From: Paenibacillus sp. E222
GTDB lineage: Bacteria; Bacillota; Bacilli; Paenibacillales; Paenibacillaceae
Direction: 5' to 3'
Assembly (NCBI RefSeq): GCF_013401555.1
Contig: NZ_CP058552.1
Location: forward strand, 4,092,001 to 4,156,000
Length of the DNA: 64,000 bases
Part shown: positions 8,853 through 18,692 of the stretch, one piece after another
Position numbering within the stretch: the stretch's first letter is position 1
Layout of the letters: each line of letters opens with the position of its first letter
The notes under the pieces: generated by a model
The model's database searches: none
The model's input: only the letters and a program-made list of their open reading frames with translations
What the model was told of the DNA's origin: nothing
Program-made: the position numbers and the translations under genes

Positions 8853-9797
8853 ATGAAAGCGGTTTTAGAACAAGACTACGCTTCAATTAAGAAGAAAAAT
8901 AAATTTCTTCACAACGTCAAAAGAGACAAATGGTTATACGCTCTTTTACTGCTGCCCTTTGCCTATATCCTGATCTTCAAGTATGCCCCGATCTACGGCG
9001 TTGTTATGGCCTTTCAAGATTACAATATTTTTGCGGGAATACAGGGGAGTGAGTGGGTTGGATTGGATGTGTTTGAGTTCATTTTCCAGCAGGACAGCTT
9101 CTACCGTGCGCTCAAGAATACGCTGCTGCTGAATGTTTATGACTTGATCGCGGGCTTCCCAGCGCCGATTATTCTAGCGATTTTGCTCAATGAAGTGAGA
9201 ATGGTGAAATTTAAGAAAATAACGCAAACCGTATTATATCTGCCTCACTTTTTATCCTGGGTGATTATCGGCGGCATGGTCTATCTGATGTTCTCCAACA
9301 GCGGCATGGTCAACACGTTCCTGGCGAACCTGGGCCTTGTGAAGATCGAGTTTCTGTCGCAGAAGGTGCCTTGGTTAATGACTTATATCTCGGTTGGCGT
9401 ATGGCAGCATATCGGCTGGGGAACGATCATCTATCTGGCGGCAATGACGGGAATCAACAAGGAATTGTACGAGGCCTCCGATATTGACGGATGCAGCAGA
9501 CTTCGCAAAGTATGGCATATTACGCTGCCCGGCATTAAGTCAACGATCAATATTTTGCTGATACTCCAGATTGGCAGAATGGTTTCCATAGGGTTTGATC
9601 GACCGTTTGTAATGGGCAATTCATTAGTCAGCGATTACTCCGACGTGATCAGTACATTCGTATACAGAGTTGGTATTAGTTCGGGGGATTTCTCCCAAGC
9701 GACTGCGGTAGGATTGTTCCAATCCGTCGTTGGCCTAATCCTGCTGATGGGTGCTAACTATATCGCGAAGAAATTGGGTGAGGATGGGATATGGTGA
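8853..9797 (+). CDS. Carbohydrate ABC transporter permease, LplB type
   Basis: A 314-residue inner-membrane permease with six predicted membrane segments; the first is about WLYALLLLPFAYILIF (residues 28-44). The EAA loop that contacts the ATPase reads EASDIDGCSRLRKVWHITLP. This is the LplB/YtcP-associated subfamily of CUT1 importers, used in Paenibacillus for complex polysaccharide fragments. The ATG follows a strong GGAAGGAGGG ribosome binding site. It overlaps the next permease gene by 7 bases (ATGGTGA). No ATPase gene is present, as is usual here; a shared MsmX-like ATPase elsewhere is expected. Substrate cannot be told from the sequence; the GH neighbour suggests an oligosaccharide. Confidence 0.9.
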   Translation: MKAVLEQDYASIKKKNKFLHNVKRDKWLYALLLLPFAYILIFKYAPIYGVVMAFQDYNIFAGIQGSEWVGLDVFEFIFQQDSFYRALKNTLLLNVYDLIAGFPAPIILAILLNEVRMVKFKKITQTVLYLPHFLSWVIIGGMVYLMFSNSGMVNTFLANLGLVKIEFLSQKVPWLMTYISVGVWQHIGWGTIIYLAAMTGINKELYEASDIDGCSRLRKVWHITLPGIKSTINILLILQIGRMVSIGFDRPFVMGNSLVSDYSDVISTFVYRVGISSGDFSQATAVGLFQSVVGLILLMGANYIAKKLGEDGIW

Positions 9798-10687
9798 GCA
9801 TGGCGAGCAGTTTAGGCAAAAAGAAAAAAATGAGCGTGGCGGATATCGTCATTATCGTATTTATCGTGACGTTATCCTTCACGTGTATCGTTCCGTTCCT
9901 CTATATGATTGCGCTTTCCTTAAGCTCCAACGAAGCGATTATCTCTCAAAAGGTAGGGCTGTGGCCGGTGGGCTTCACCCTCGAAACGTACAAAACCATC
10001 TTAAGCGACGGGGAGATGCTGTATACGCTTGGTTACAGTATTCTGCTTACGGTTTTCTACACCGTAGTATGTATGTTCCTGACCATTTGCGGAGCGTATC
10101 CGCTGACGAAAAAGCGGCTGATGGGAAGAAACTTTATCTTGTCGGCATTGGTCTTCACCATGTATTTCAGCGGTGGTTTGATTCCTTCTTATATACTGGT
10201 TAAAAACCTGGGGATGATGAACACGGTGTGGAGCTTGGTGTTGCCGGGCGCCATGAGCGTGTTTAACCTAATCATCCTGAAGACGTTCTTCACCAATCTT
10301 CCAGAAAGTCTGGAAGAATCGGCTGCGATTGATGGCTGTTCGGATCTGGGCATTCTCATGAAAATCGTGCTTCCTCTGTCGCTGCCCTCGATCGCCACGT
10401 TAAGCCTCTTTTATGCGGTGGACAGATGGAACGGTTTCCAGGATGCCCTGTTCTACATTACGGATAAAAATCTGTATCCGATGCAGATGAAGCTGTACCA
10501 GATCATTTCGGCCAATCAGCAGCTGGACAGCCAGCAAGGCGGAGAAGGAAGCGCCGGCTCCTTCATTGTGCCCGAGTCATTGAAAGCGGCCAGCGTTATG
10601 TTTACGACCATACCGATCCTGCTCATCTATCCCAAGCTGCAGAAGTATTTCGTAGACGGCGTAATGACGGGAGCCATTAAGGGCTGA
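9791..10687 (+). CDS. Carbohydrate ABC transporter permease, LplC/YtcP type
   Basis: The second permease subunit, 298 residues and six membrane segments, begins inside the end of the first (overlap 9791-9797), so translation is probably coupled. The EAA motif is EESAAIDGCSDLGILMKIVL. The long periplasmic-side loop near residues 225-260 (QQLDSQQGGEGSAGSF) is typical of the YtcP branch. It forms a heterodimer with the upstream permease and receives substrate from the lipoprotein encoded next. The frame is intact. Confidence 0.9.
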   Translation: MVSMASSLGKKKKMSVADIVIIVFIVTLSFTCIVPFLYMIALSLSSNEAIISQKVGLWPVGFTLETYKTILSDGEMLYTLGYSILLTVFYTVVCMFLTICGAYPLTKKRLMGRNFILSALVFTMYFSGGLIPSYILVKNLGMMNTVWSLVLPGAMSVFNLIILKTFFTNLPESLEESAAIDGCSDLGILMKIVLPLSLPSIATLSLFYAVDRWNGFQDALFYITDKNLYPMQMKLYQIISANQQLDSQQGGEGSAGSFIVPESLKAASVMFTTIPILLIYPKLQKYFVDGVMTGAIKG

Positions 10688-10796
10688 TAAGGAAAATTCG
10701 GATGGAAAGGGGTGATTGCCGGGCTGGGCTGGTGGATGTAAAGAGGCTTTGCGATAAGAATCAGTTCATATCTATCATTTGAAAGGGTGGTTTTGA

Positions 10797-12401
10797 GTGA
10801 ATACTGGTATAAAGAAAAAAGCAGCCATTCTGTTTAGTACAGCGCTGCTTGCCGGTGTTATGGCAGGCTGCGGTGGGAATAACGGCAATAATGAACCGGC
10901 GGCATCAAACGGTGGATCCCCGGCAGCAGAATCATCTTCTGGTCCCGTTGAAACCTTGACTGTAGAAGTGTTCGATAGAGGGATTCAAGGACAGCCGGAC
11001 TTGAATAACAACACGTGGACCAAATACGTCAACGAAAAATTCGGTAAGCCTAATAACGCCGTCGTAAAATTTGTTTCCGTGCCTCGTTCCCAGGAAGTCG
11101 ACAAGCTGAACGTACTCATGGCTGCCAACGAAGCGCCAGATATTTCCTTCACCTACGACGGTACGACCGTAACCCGTTTTGCCAAAAACAATGGCCTTTA
11201 TACGCTGGACGAATTGCTCGAGAAGGATGGCCAGCAATTGAAAGCTTATCTCGGCGATACCGTTCTTGACTACGGGAAATACGATGGCAAACAGGTCTCC
11301 ATCCCGGCGAAGCGGACTTTGCTTGCCTGGAACGGATTGTTTATCCGCAAAGATTGGCTCGATAAGCTTGGACTGCCCGTTCCGACGAACAAGGACGAAT
11401 TGTACGATACGCTCGTTGCCTTCCGCGACAAGAACCCCGGCAATGTAAATGGCGTCATTCCGTGGGCGACTGCGGCTGCCGGCATGAACTACACCTTTGG
11501 CAATCTGGTTCCATCCTTCTGGAGTCCTATGTCGGAGGAAGAATTCGTTACCACCACCAACTGGCTGAAGCCCGGCAACAAGGATGCGTATAAATGGCTG
11601 AATAAGCTGTACGCGGAAAAACTGATCAGCCCCGACTTTGCTTTGGACAAAACGGCTAAGCAGGCGGATGCCGACGTAACGAACGGCAAGGTAGGCTTCT
11701 ATGGGGCCAACTGGGATTATCCGATGGTGCAAAAAATTCGCGAGCCGCTGAAACAAAATGCGCCGGACGCGAACTATGTTCCGATCGATGCCTTCAAGAA
11801 CGCGGAAGGAAAATATATCAAAGAGACGTATAATGAAAACGGACTTTTCTCTTTTATTCCGAAAAGCAGCAAACATGCGGAACTGGCTATGAAGTATCTG
11901 AACTGGATGGCCGATCCGGAAGTGTTGTTCTTCCTGCAGTTCGGCGAAAAAGGCGTCAACCACACGATGGTAGACGGCATCCCGCAAGGGATTGCGCAAA
12001 CCGGCGAAAATATGCAGATGAGCAATCTCAATCTGGATTATACGCTCGTTGTTAACGGCGCGGAGCTGGGCGACACCGAAAAGAATGTCAAAACGTACGC
12101 GGCAGCCTTGGCGACCGGAGATAAAGACTATGAGAAAATGGCTGTTGATTCCTATAAGATCAACACGACAGACGGCTATACCGGCTTTTACTATGGTGTC
12201 CCGAACGAAGCCAGCATCAAATACGGCAAAACGCTGGGTGATATGAACAAGCAAATGACGGATCGGCTGATTGTTGTCAAGCCGGCCGAATTCGACGCCT
12301 TGTATGACAAGCTGGTGAAAGAATATATGGACGCTGGCGGTAAAGCGGTTCAAGAAGAGAACGTGAAGCATTACAGAGAAATTAAAGAGAGCAGCAAGTA
12401 A
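10797..12401 (+). CDS. Extracellular solute-binding lipoprotein, LplA type
   Basis: A 534-residue lipoprotein: signal peptide with lipobox LLAGVMAGC (Cys about residue 25), a Gly/Asn/Ser linker, then a two-lobed family 1-type binding domain. The GTG start at 10797 follows GAAAGGGTGG. Size and the NDWL-like FIRKDWLDKLGLP and AWNG motifs fit the large LplA-type proteins that deliver oligosaccharides to LplB/LplC permeases. A 40-base stretch near its 3' end (12242-12283) is repeated at 19724-19765 inside an AraC gene. A hairpin at 12414-12451 follows. Ligand unknown; neighbours suggest a plant or fungal polysaccharide fragment. Confidence 0.9.
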   Translation: MNTGIKKKAAILFSTALLAGVMAGCGGNNGNNEPAASNGGSPAAESSSGPVETLTVEVFDRGIQGQPDLNNNTWTKYVNEKFGKPNNAVVKFVSVPRSQEVDKLNVLMAANEAPDISFTYDGTTVTRFAKNNGLYTLDELLEKDGQQLKAYLGDTVLDYGKYDGKQVSIPAKRTLLAWNGLFIRKDWLDKLGLPVPTNKDELYDTLVAFRDKNPGNVNGVIPWATAAAGMNYTFGNLVPSFWSPMSEEEFVTTTNWLKPGNKDAYKWLNKLYAEKLISPDFALDKTAKQADADVTNGKVGFYGANWDYPMVQKIREPLKQNAPDANYVPIDAFKNAEGKYIKETYNENGLFSFIPKSSKHAELAMKYLNWMADPEVLFFLQFGEKGVNHTMVDGIPQGIAQTGENMQMSNLNLDYTLVVNGAELGDTEKNVKTYAAALATGDKDYEKMAVDSYKINTTDGYTGFYYGVPNEASIKYGKTLGDMNKQMTDRLIVVKPAEFDALYDKLVKEYMDAGGKAVQEENVKHYREIKESSK

Positions 12402-12413
12402 TTCATAAGATAC

Positions 12414-12456
12414 GGATAAACCCATCGTTTGCTAATGACCGTGGTTTATCCTATTT
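12414..12456 (+). terminator. Hairpin between lipoprotein gene and response regulator
   Basis: GGATAAACC (12414) pairs with GGTTTATCC (12443) over a long loop, and TATTTTAG follows. The T-tract is modest, so it may be a partial terminator that lowers expression of the regulator genes or simply ends the transport operon. Confidence 0.5.
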
Positions 12457-12522
12457 TAGATTGCTATTACCGGGAAGCTTTGCTATCATTTCGAAGAAAT
12501 CCACAAGTTCAGGAGGATACCC

Positions 12523-13968
12523 ATGTACAAGGTCATGATTATTGATGATGAGTCGTGGGCGATTAAAGGAATTCGCAACGCCTTTGACTGGGATAATTAC
12601 GGTTTTGAAATTATAGGCCAATTTACAAGCGCTTACAAAGCGTGGGATGCTATTCTAGCAGAGAAACCTGACTTGGTATTTACGGATATACGCATGCCGG
12701 ACCTTTCCGGACTTGATCTCATGAAGAGAGCCAAATCGCATAATCTGGACACTGAGTTTGTCGTCGTTAGCGGATACGCGGAATTTAAATATGCCCAGGA
12801 AGCGCTGCGCTTCGGCGCGCTTAATTATTTCCTGAAGCCTTTGGATGTAGATATGGCAGATTCATTTATTGAGGAGCTTGCCATGCATTTCTCCAAAAGA
12901 AGCGCGGCACGCAATCAGCTCCTTCTGGATGCGCTGACCTCGCCCAATGAGGAGGAGATCAAACGTTATTTGCCTCTTCCGGGTAGCGGGGAGGTATGTT
13001 ACTACCAAGTGCTTTCTATCGATTTCGCAGGCGGCAACAAGGATTTCGGAAAGCTGCTCTCTTTGGAAGAAAAGCCTGTTACGGCTGTGGTCGTTGAATC
13101 CGGAACGAGTAAAAGGCTGATTGTTCTGATAACGGAACATAAAGCTTGTTTGGAAGAACTTTGGGATGAATTAGTCGCGAACAATACTGGCATGAATACG
13201 GTGGGCGTCAGCAGCATTTCCAGTCAGCTAACGCATATGAGCAAGCTGATTAAAGAGGCGGATCTGTCTGCCTCACAGGTTTTTTTGAACGAAATTGGAA
13301 GGGTCGTTCATTACGAACCGAAGGTTCATTTGGTGAAACCATGTATCGAAGAGATTAATCGGATCGTTCGGGAGGACCAGCCTGGCGACATGGATGCGTA
13401 CTTAAACGGGCTGCAGGCATACTTCAAAGAACAGCAGCTCGGCATGAGCGAGGTTGTCTACTTATGGAACCAGGCAGTCGGGATCCTTATAAACGCCTAC
13501 GCCGAAGAATTGAAGGATATGGAAATGGAATTCCTCAATTATTCCGAGATTAAAGAACGATTCGAACACTTCGAATCTTTGTGCAGCTTTTTGCATGACG
13601 TCCTCGCTTCCATTACGCAAGGGAACAACCGACCGTTGCAGGAAGGGGACATTGTATCTTGCTTTAACCGAATGGTAGCCTATATCGACGGTCACTATGA
13701 ACAGAAATTGTATTTGAAAGATTTGTCCGCCCAGTTCTATATTAATCAGGTGTATTGCTGTCAATTATTCAAGAAAAATTTGGGCAAAACCTTCTCCAAA
13801 TACGTGTCGGAGCTCAGGATTAAGAAAGCCCGCGAGTTGTTGAGGAAAACGGACCTGTCGATCGAGGAGATCGCCATTCAGACTGGGTATGTGGAATACT
13901 ACTATTTCAATAAGGTTTTCAAGAAACATTGCGGAATAACGCCTTCTAAATTCAGAAAAAGCAGTTAA
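12523..13968 (+). CDS. Response regulator, YesN type (REC plus AraC HTH)
   Basis: 481 residues. An N-terminal receiver domain (residues 1-120) has the acidic pair IIDDES, phospho-acceptor Asp in LVFTDIRMP (about Asp55) and Lys in FLKPLD. A variable central region follows, then a C-terminal AraC-type double helix-turn-helix (about 380-481; LYLKDLSAQFYINQVY and IEEIAIQTGYVEYYYFNKVF). The ATG has ribosome binding site CAGGAGG. It is 21 bases upstream of the matching YesM-type kinase. The family activates sugar-uptake operons, so the adjacent ABC genes are the likely targets. Confidence 0.92.
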   Translation: MYKVMIIDDESWAIKGIRNAFDWDNYGFEIIGQFTSAYKAWDAILAEKPDLVFTDIRMPDLSGLDLMKRAKSHNLDTEFVVVSGYAEFKYAQEALRFGALNYFLKPLDVDMADSFIEELAMHFSKRSAARNQLLLDALTSPNEEEIKRYLPLPGSGEVCYYQVLSIDFAGGNKDFGKLLSLEEKPVTAVVVESGTSKRLIVLITEHKACLEELWDELVANNTGMNTVGVSSISSQLTHMSKLIKEADLSASQVFLNEIGRVVHYEPKVHLVKPCIEEINRIVREDQPGDMDAYLNGLQAYFKEQQLGMSEVVYLWNQAVGILINAYAEELKDMEMEFLNYSEIKERFEHFESLCSFLHDVLASITQGNNRPLQEGDIVSCFNRMVAYIDGHYEQKLYLKDLSAQFYINQVYCCQLFKKNLGKTFSKYVSELRIKKARELLRKTDLSIEEIAIQTGYVEYYYFNKVFKKHCGITPSKFRKSS

Positions 13969-13989
13969 CGATGAACGGAGCGGCAGGCC

Positions 13990-15795
13990 ATGAAGACCAG
14001 TAGACTGAAATTGAAACATCAGATATGGCTTATCTTTTATTTCGCTATCGTTATATTTACAGTCATGGTGTTGTATTTCTTCAATAGCTTCTCTCATCTA
14101 ACCCAGAATAGGGCCGCCAATTTTGGAAACCAAATGATAGAGCAAACGCGAAGCAAGATTGATACCGTGTTTAATGATATCCGGGTCAGCACCGGCATTG
14201 CGGTCAACAGCAAACTGATTCAGGAATATACCGTAGTGGATGATGATTACAAAAGGGCGTTTGATAGCGGTAATTATGCACTGGATCTCATGGATTATAT
14301 GAGATCCTTTAATTCGTATGTGAGCGGAATTGTCATTGATGACGTTCGGGGGAAGCAGCTTTACAGTCTGGATTCCTCGGGCGGCGATATTTTCTTTCTA
14401 AAACGTTACGAAAGCTTTATCCGGACGTATAAGAAGGACCCTTCGCTTCGGGAAAAGGGGCAGTTCACCACTACTTTAAAAGACGATAGCACGGGATCGG
14501 AACAGTTTTTTTATATCGCGCCGATTTTGGAATCTATTGGTGGCATCTATTTCTCGCAAATAACGGGTTACTTCACCGTAATGGTTAATATGGACAAGCT
14601 TCAGGGGCTTGTGGAAAATACGGAATTGACGCCGCACTCCACTTTGTACATTCTGGACAGCCAGGATGAGGTTATTGCGTCCACGAATGCCAAGACACGA
14701 GGCATGTTGTTCAAGGATGTACTGTCTATGAATAAGGACAACCTGCTTAACGGCGTGAACACAACCATCGACGGGGAACGTATTCTCGTTCAGGTCAAAG
14801 GTTTGGAGCAGGCGGATGGGTGGCGAATTGTTAGTTTGATTCCGGTTCATGAACTAACTGCGGACATGAACCCTATGAGGAAGGTCAGCATTATCGTGGG
14901 GATCGGGATTATTCTCATTCTGATTATGATGGGCATTTTCTTCATGAATAGCCTGATGAATCCGGTGATGGGGCTTGTTATGGATATGAAGAGGGTAGGG
15001 AGAAGGGACAGGGGCTTCCGAATTAAAGTCCGCTCTACCAATGAAGTAGGCTCGCTGGCTCGCGATATCAATCGGATGATGGATGAGATGGAGGAAATGA
15101 CAAGGGATATGTTTAATACCCAAGCCAGATTGTACAAATCCGAGCTCAGCCAGAAGCAAGCGGAGTTTTCTGCCCTGCAGAGCCAGATCAACCCGCATTT
15201 CCTGTATAATACGCTGAATTGCATCAGCAGCATCGGATTGGAATACGGAAGCAGGGAAATCGCGCAAATGACGTCAAGCATGTCCAAAATTTTCCGGTAC
15301 AGCATCAAGCAAGATGAGCTTGTGCAGATCAAGGAAGAAGTGGACTGTATTCAGGCCTATATAAAGATTATCTCTATTCGGTATGATAATAAATTCTCTA
15401 TGAACGTGGATGTGGAAGAGCGGCTGCTTGAGTTGAGAACTCCCAAGATGATTCTCCAGCCTATTGTCGAGAATTCCGTCTATCACGGGCTCGAGCGGAT
15501 GGACCAAGGGGGGCGGCTAGAGGTTACCGGGAGCATGGATGAGCAGGGGGATGTGTGCTTCTGTATCAGGGATACCGGAAAAGGAATGGAACCGGAGGAA
15601 CTGGCCGCTCTCCAGGCTAAGCTGGACACGGATTATCCGGAACGCGCGCAAGACGGCCAACCGTCGCAAAGCATCGGATTAACCAATATCCATAACAGGC
15701 TTCGGCTCCTTTTCGGAGAGCGCTATGGGATCACCATAGAAAGCCGGATTGGCTATGGAACAACTGTAGTCGTTAAGATTCCGTCATTGGAATAG
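13990..15795 (+). CDS. Sensor histidine kinase, YesM type
   Basis: 601 residues. Two membrane segments (about 12-34 and 295-318) flank an extracytoplasmic sensor region; a HAMP segment follows (VRSTNEVGSLARDINRMMDE), then the His-kinase core with the phospho-acceptor in QINPHFLYNTL and an HATPase domain (ILQPIVENSVYHG and GIGLTNIHNRL-type, here SIGLTNIHNRLRL). It phosphorylates the upstream YesN-type regulator. Ligand unknown; sensing an extracellular sugar or the loaded lipoprotein is inference. A bidirectional terminator separates it from the convergent glycosidase gene. Confidence 0.92.
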   Translation: MKTSRLKLKHQIWLIFYFAIVIFTVMVLYFFNSFSHLTQNRAANFGNQMIEQTRSKIDTVFNDIRVSTGIAVNSKLIQEYTVVDDDYKRAFDSGNYALDLMDYMRSFNSYVSGIVIDDVRGKQLYSLDSSGGDIFFLKRYESFIRTYKKDPSLREKGQFTTTLKDDSTGSEQFFYIAPILESIGGIYFSQITGYFTVMVNMDKLQGLVENTELTPHSTLYILDSQDEVIASTNAKTRGMLFKDVLSMNKDNLLNGVNTTIDGERILVQVKGLEQADGWRIVSLIPVHELTADMNPMRKVSIIVGIGIILILIMMGIFFMNSLMNPVMGLVMDMKRVGRRDRGFRIKVRSTNEVGSLARDINRMMDEMEEMTRDMFNTQARLYKSELSQKQAEFSALQSQINPHFLYNTLNCISSIGLEYGSREIAQMTSSMSKIFRYSIKQDELVQIKEEVDCIQAYIKIISIRYDNKFSMNVDVEERLLELRTPKMILQPIVENSVYHGLERMDQGGRLEVTGSMDEQGDVCFCIRDTGKGMEPEELAALQAKLDTDYPERAQDGQPSQSIGLTNIHNRLRLLFGERYGITIESRIGYGTTVVVKIPSLE

Positions 15796-15807
15796 CAGGC
15801 AACTAGT

Positions 15808-15836
15808 AAAGGCCTGAATGGCGTATTCAGGCCTTT
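15808..15836. terminator. Bidirectional terminator
   Basis: AAAGGCCTGAAT and ATTCAGGCCTTT form a 12-base perfect stem with a short loop, with A- and T-rich flanks on both sides. It serves the convergent kinase (+) and glycosidase (-) genes. Confidence 0.85.
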
Positions 15837-15840
15837 ACCT

Positions 15841-18546
15841 TTATTCAGCGGGCTGAATCCGGATCGACGCTTGCGACAGGCAGTTGGTTATCATGAGATC
15901 CACTCCTCCGTCAGGGTGGCTTGTGCATACGACTTCGCATCCTGTGCAGTTAGCCTCGTATTCGAATCCTTCGGCCAGATTGACCCGTATATGAAAGGGC
16001 TGATCGGATTGTCCGGCGTAATGAAACTCTGCCTCATATTCCGTAAAGTCATCCTTAATGCGTTGCTGCAGCATCCAGACGTTAAAGCCTGTCGTAACCT
16101 TACCCAACTGATAATAGGACGCAAACCAATTGATGACAGGCGCCGATAACCCTCCGAAGTGATGCCAGCCTGCGCCGCGTCCCGACTGCACGATAAAATG
16201 CTCGTAACAATTGTAAGTGGCTTCGTTCTCGCGTTTCCATAATTCCAGCGCCGTGTTTGCAATACGGTAAGCGAGGTCCGGATAACCGTAATCGAACATC
16301 GTTTTCCAGAAAAACCACTGATGAGGCATCCAGACCGCACCGTTCCAATAACCGTCTGCCCGATAATACGGGGCGCTTTGATCAACGGTGGATAAGCCGA
16401 TTGGCGTCCAGAAACGTTGTTCGTCAAACAAGGCTTCAATCAGACGCCGGGCACGGTCTTTGCTGCAGATCCCTGCCAGGAGTGGGTATAAACCATCCAT
16501 CCCCCTATTGTAATTCGCTCCGGAGCCGTGATGCAGAAGACCTTCGTATTCTCCTTTTTCGTTATGCAGCACATAGCCGTAATAGCCGGTCTCCTCATCC
16601 CAGGCATAAGCGTCAAGGGCATTGCTCCATCTACGGATATCCTTCTCGTATTCCTGGATGTCTATATCCCAATCATCAGAAGATGCCGCCGCCATCCTAA
16701 GGATTTTGGCGATTCGTATGAGCTGACTCGTCGTAATGACGGGAGCTGCTTTATTTTCTAATTTTTGCTCATGCACGTATTTTTGAGGAGGGTAGTCATC
16801 CCATCCCCCGGAGTTATAGAAATAATCCCAGGTTTGAAGCAGACCGGTTTGAAATACGTCCGTTGTTGAACCATTCAATTTGCCTGCAAGGAATAAGTAG
16901 TATTGCCGTAATCTCGGGTAGAAATAGTTAAGGAACTCTGGAGACTGCTTGCGGTTCCATAACTCGTGGAACAAATAATGCTGCACGGGAACCGGGCTGC
17001 CGTGATGAATAAAGGCTGCTTCAGGATCTCCCGGCTCCGTCATATAAGCATTTAAGCAATCAATCGCCCGGCTGTCATCGAGATCGGCGAAGCCAAGTCC
17101 GATAAACCCGGAATCCCATGTATACAGGGAATCCCACCATCTCCCCGGCGTGTTGTGACGAATAAATTGTCGCTTGGTGTAGACCGGGAAAACCGTATTA
17201 GTCAGCAAGGTCGCCCGCATGAGCTGCTGGCTGAAGGAATATCGGTCGCCCGAAGGATAAGCGGGAGGAGACTCCAGCTTTTTGCGTTCCGCTAGATAGA
17301 TAGACTCGCAGCTGCTGGCATCCAATGCAAAGCATGCCAGACGGGCATGTACTTCTTCCAAAGTCCCGCCGCACACCAATCCGTGAAGAACAAGGGATGA
17401 AGCCGGGTTTAGGGGAATAGGACGCATAAACACATTCGTATAATTTCCTTTTCCGTTGCCTTGCAAAATAGCATTCACATGATTGTGCACCGTGTGACGG
17501 GCGAAATGATCAAGCTCGTCCGTTCTGAACTGTCTGATCTCCGCATCGGGATAATTCCACAACAAGCCGTAATAGCAGGGGTTATCCGGATAATGAAGAA
17601 TAAGACTGCCGGGAACGGGACCTTCCAGTAGTTTCGGTTCCAAGCCCCAAGGGAGATACACGAACGCAACCTCTTCGGAAGTCTGCTGCTCGACAAGCGT
17701 AAAGCCGTCAAGAACAAGCGGGTTAGCACTCCGCGTGCGAAGACTAACGGCAACTTTTCCTGCAGGCAAGTTCCCGATATGCAGTTCTGACAACGTTAAG
17801 CTGCCGGATGGTTCCAGATGAAGCCGGTACTTCTGCTCCCCGAGCCGAAGCTCGAGCTCCGCTCCTCGAATGGCTTGACCGCGCAGCAGGAACACGGCGT
17901 CCTTCAGGGAGGTCTCGAGGTTTATCTCATATCGGAGCAGATCTCCGGGATCCGTTCCGAATGAACCGCCAACAGCCGATCCGCCCGTAAAATGCTGTCC
18001 GCGAATTTCCCCGCGCGCCAATCCGGCGTAGACAAGACCGTTTGCAGGCCGTGGCTTGGCAAAGATCAATTCCTTGTAATCCAGCGCATTTACCCATTTT
18101 GCTCCATCAGGAAGCCGTGCTTCCGCGAAGATTTGGACTTCGCCGTGTCCCGGCAGCCGGGGAGGCTGGAGCGAAGCCATCGCGTGCAACACCAGATTTT
18201 GCGGATACTCCGTTTGATTGGCGAAGTTAAGGCGGATAAGCCGACTCTGCTCATCAATCCGGCTGAACGATATATCCGCGTAGACGCGGTCCTTCCATTC
18301 GAGTTCATGACGATGGGAGAAATGGCTGAAATCCGGCGAAGCCTCCCAGGGATGATAGCCGGATTCCCATAAGACATTAGGAATGTCTATTTTTCGCCGA
18401 TAGAATCCGGGCATTAAGCTTAAATCAAATCGAACGCCTTTCGACGGATCGTTAATGTGGGAGATACCTATATATTGCTTGGCATAAGGTCCCCAGGAAG
18501 GCAGGTTCAAGTCATGATTATTGGAAAGACGCTGATAGTCATTCAT
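15841..18546 (-). CDS. MGH1-like glycoside hydrolase, large cytoplasmic form
   Basis: 901 residues without a signal peptide. The C-terminal half (about 420-800) carries an (alpha/alpha)6 toroid pattern like the MGH1/GH63-related family: RWWDSLYTWDSGFIGLGFAD, YNRGMDGLYPLLAGI, YWNGAVWMPHQWFFWKTMF and NCYEHFIVQSGRGAGWHHFGG. The acidic residues in WDSGF and the late Glu in CYEHF are catalytic candidates. The N-terminal half is beta-rich and may shape the pocket. A cytoplasmic location fits hydrolysis of oligosaccharides imported by the neighbouring ABC transporter. The ribosome binding site is AAGGAG before ATG. It diverges from an AraC gene 147 bases away, a likely regulator. Exact specificity cannot be read. 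Confidence 0.8.
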   Translation of the reverse strand: MNDYQRLSNNHDLNLPSWGPYAKQYIGISHINDPSKGVRFDLSLMPGFYRRKIDIPNVLWESGYHPWEASPDFSHFSHRHELEWKDRVYADISFSRIDEQSRLIRLNFANQTEYPQNLVLHAMASLQPPRLPGHGEVQIFAEARLPDGAKWVNALDYKELIFAKPRPANGLVYAGLARGEIRGQHFTGGSAVGGSFGTDPGDLLRYEINLETSLKDAVFLLRGQAIRGAELELRLGEQKYRLHLEPSGSLTLSELHIGNLPAGKVAVSLRTRSANPLVLDGFTLVEQQTSEEVAFVYLPWGLEPKLLEGPVPGSLILHYPDNPCYYGLLWNYPDAEIRQFRTDELDHFARHTVHNHVNAILQGNGKGNYTNVFMRPIPLNPASSLVLHGLVCGGTLEEVHARLACFALDASSCESIYLAERKKLESPPAYPSGDRYSFSQQLMRATLLTNTVFPVYTKRQFIRHNTPGRWWDSLYTWDSGFIGLGFADLDDSRAIDCLNAYMTEPGDPEAAFIHHGSPVPVQHYLFHELWNRKQSPEFLNYFYPRLRQYYLFLAGKLNGSTTDVFQTGLLQTWDYFYNSGGWDDYPPQKYVHEQKLENKAAPVITTSQLIRIAKILRMAAASSDDWDIDIQEYEKDIRRWSNALDAYAWDEETGYYGYVLHNEKGEYEGLLHHGSGANYNRGMDGLYPLLAGICSKDRARRLIEALFDEQRFWTPIGLSTVDQSAPYYRADGYWNGAVWMPHQWFFWKTMFDYGYPDLAYRIANTALELWKRENEATYNCYEHFIVQSGRGAGWHHFGGLSAPVINWFASYYQLGKVTTGFNVWMLQQRIKDDFTEYEAEFHYAGQSDQPFHIRVNLAEGFEYEANCTGCEVVCTSHPDGGVDLMITNCLSQASIRIQPAE

Positions 18547-18692
18547 GTCGGACGGCTCCTTCGGCTATGGCATTTTCTCTTTATTGTAAAGGCAAGGTGC
18601 CCGAAAAAGCCTCTTGATAGCCGATTCCTTTGTCTTGAAAACGGACATTCATGATACGATAAAGGCACTATAGCCAATGTGGAGGCAGGAAA

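Noticed and set aside
10932..12425. 497-codon open frame on the minus strand
   Set aside because: It lies opposite the intact solute-binding lipoprotein gene, lacks any domain or ribosome binding site and is a codon-bias shadow.
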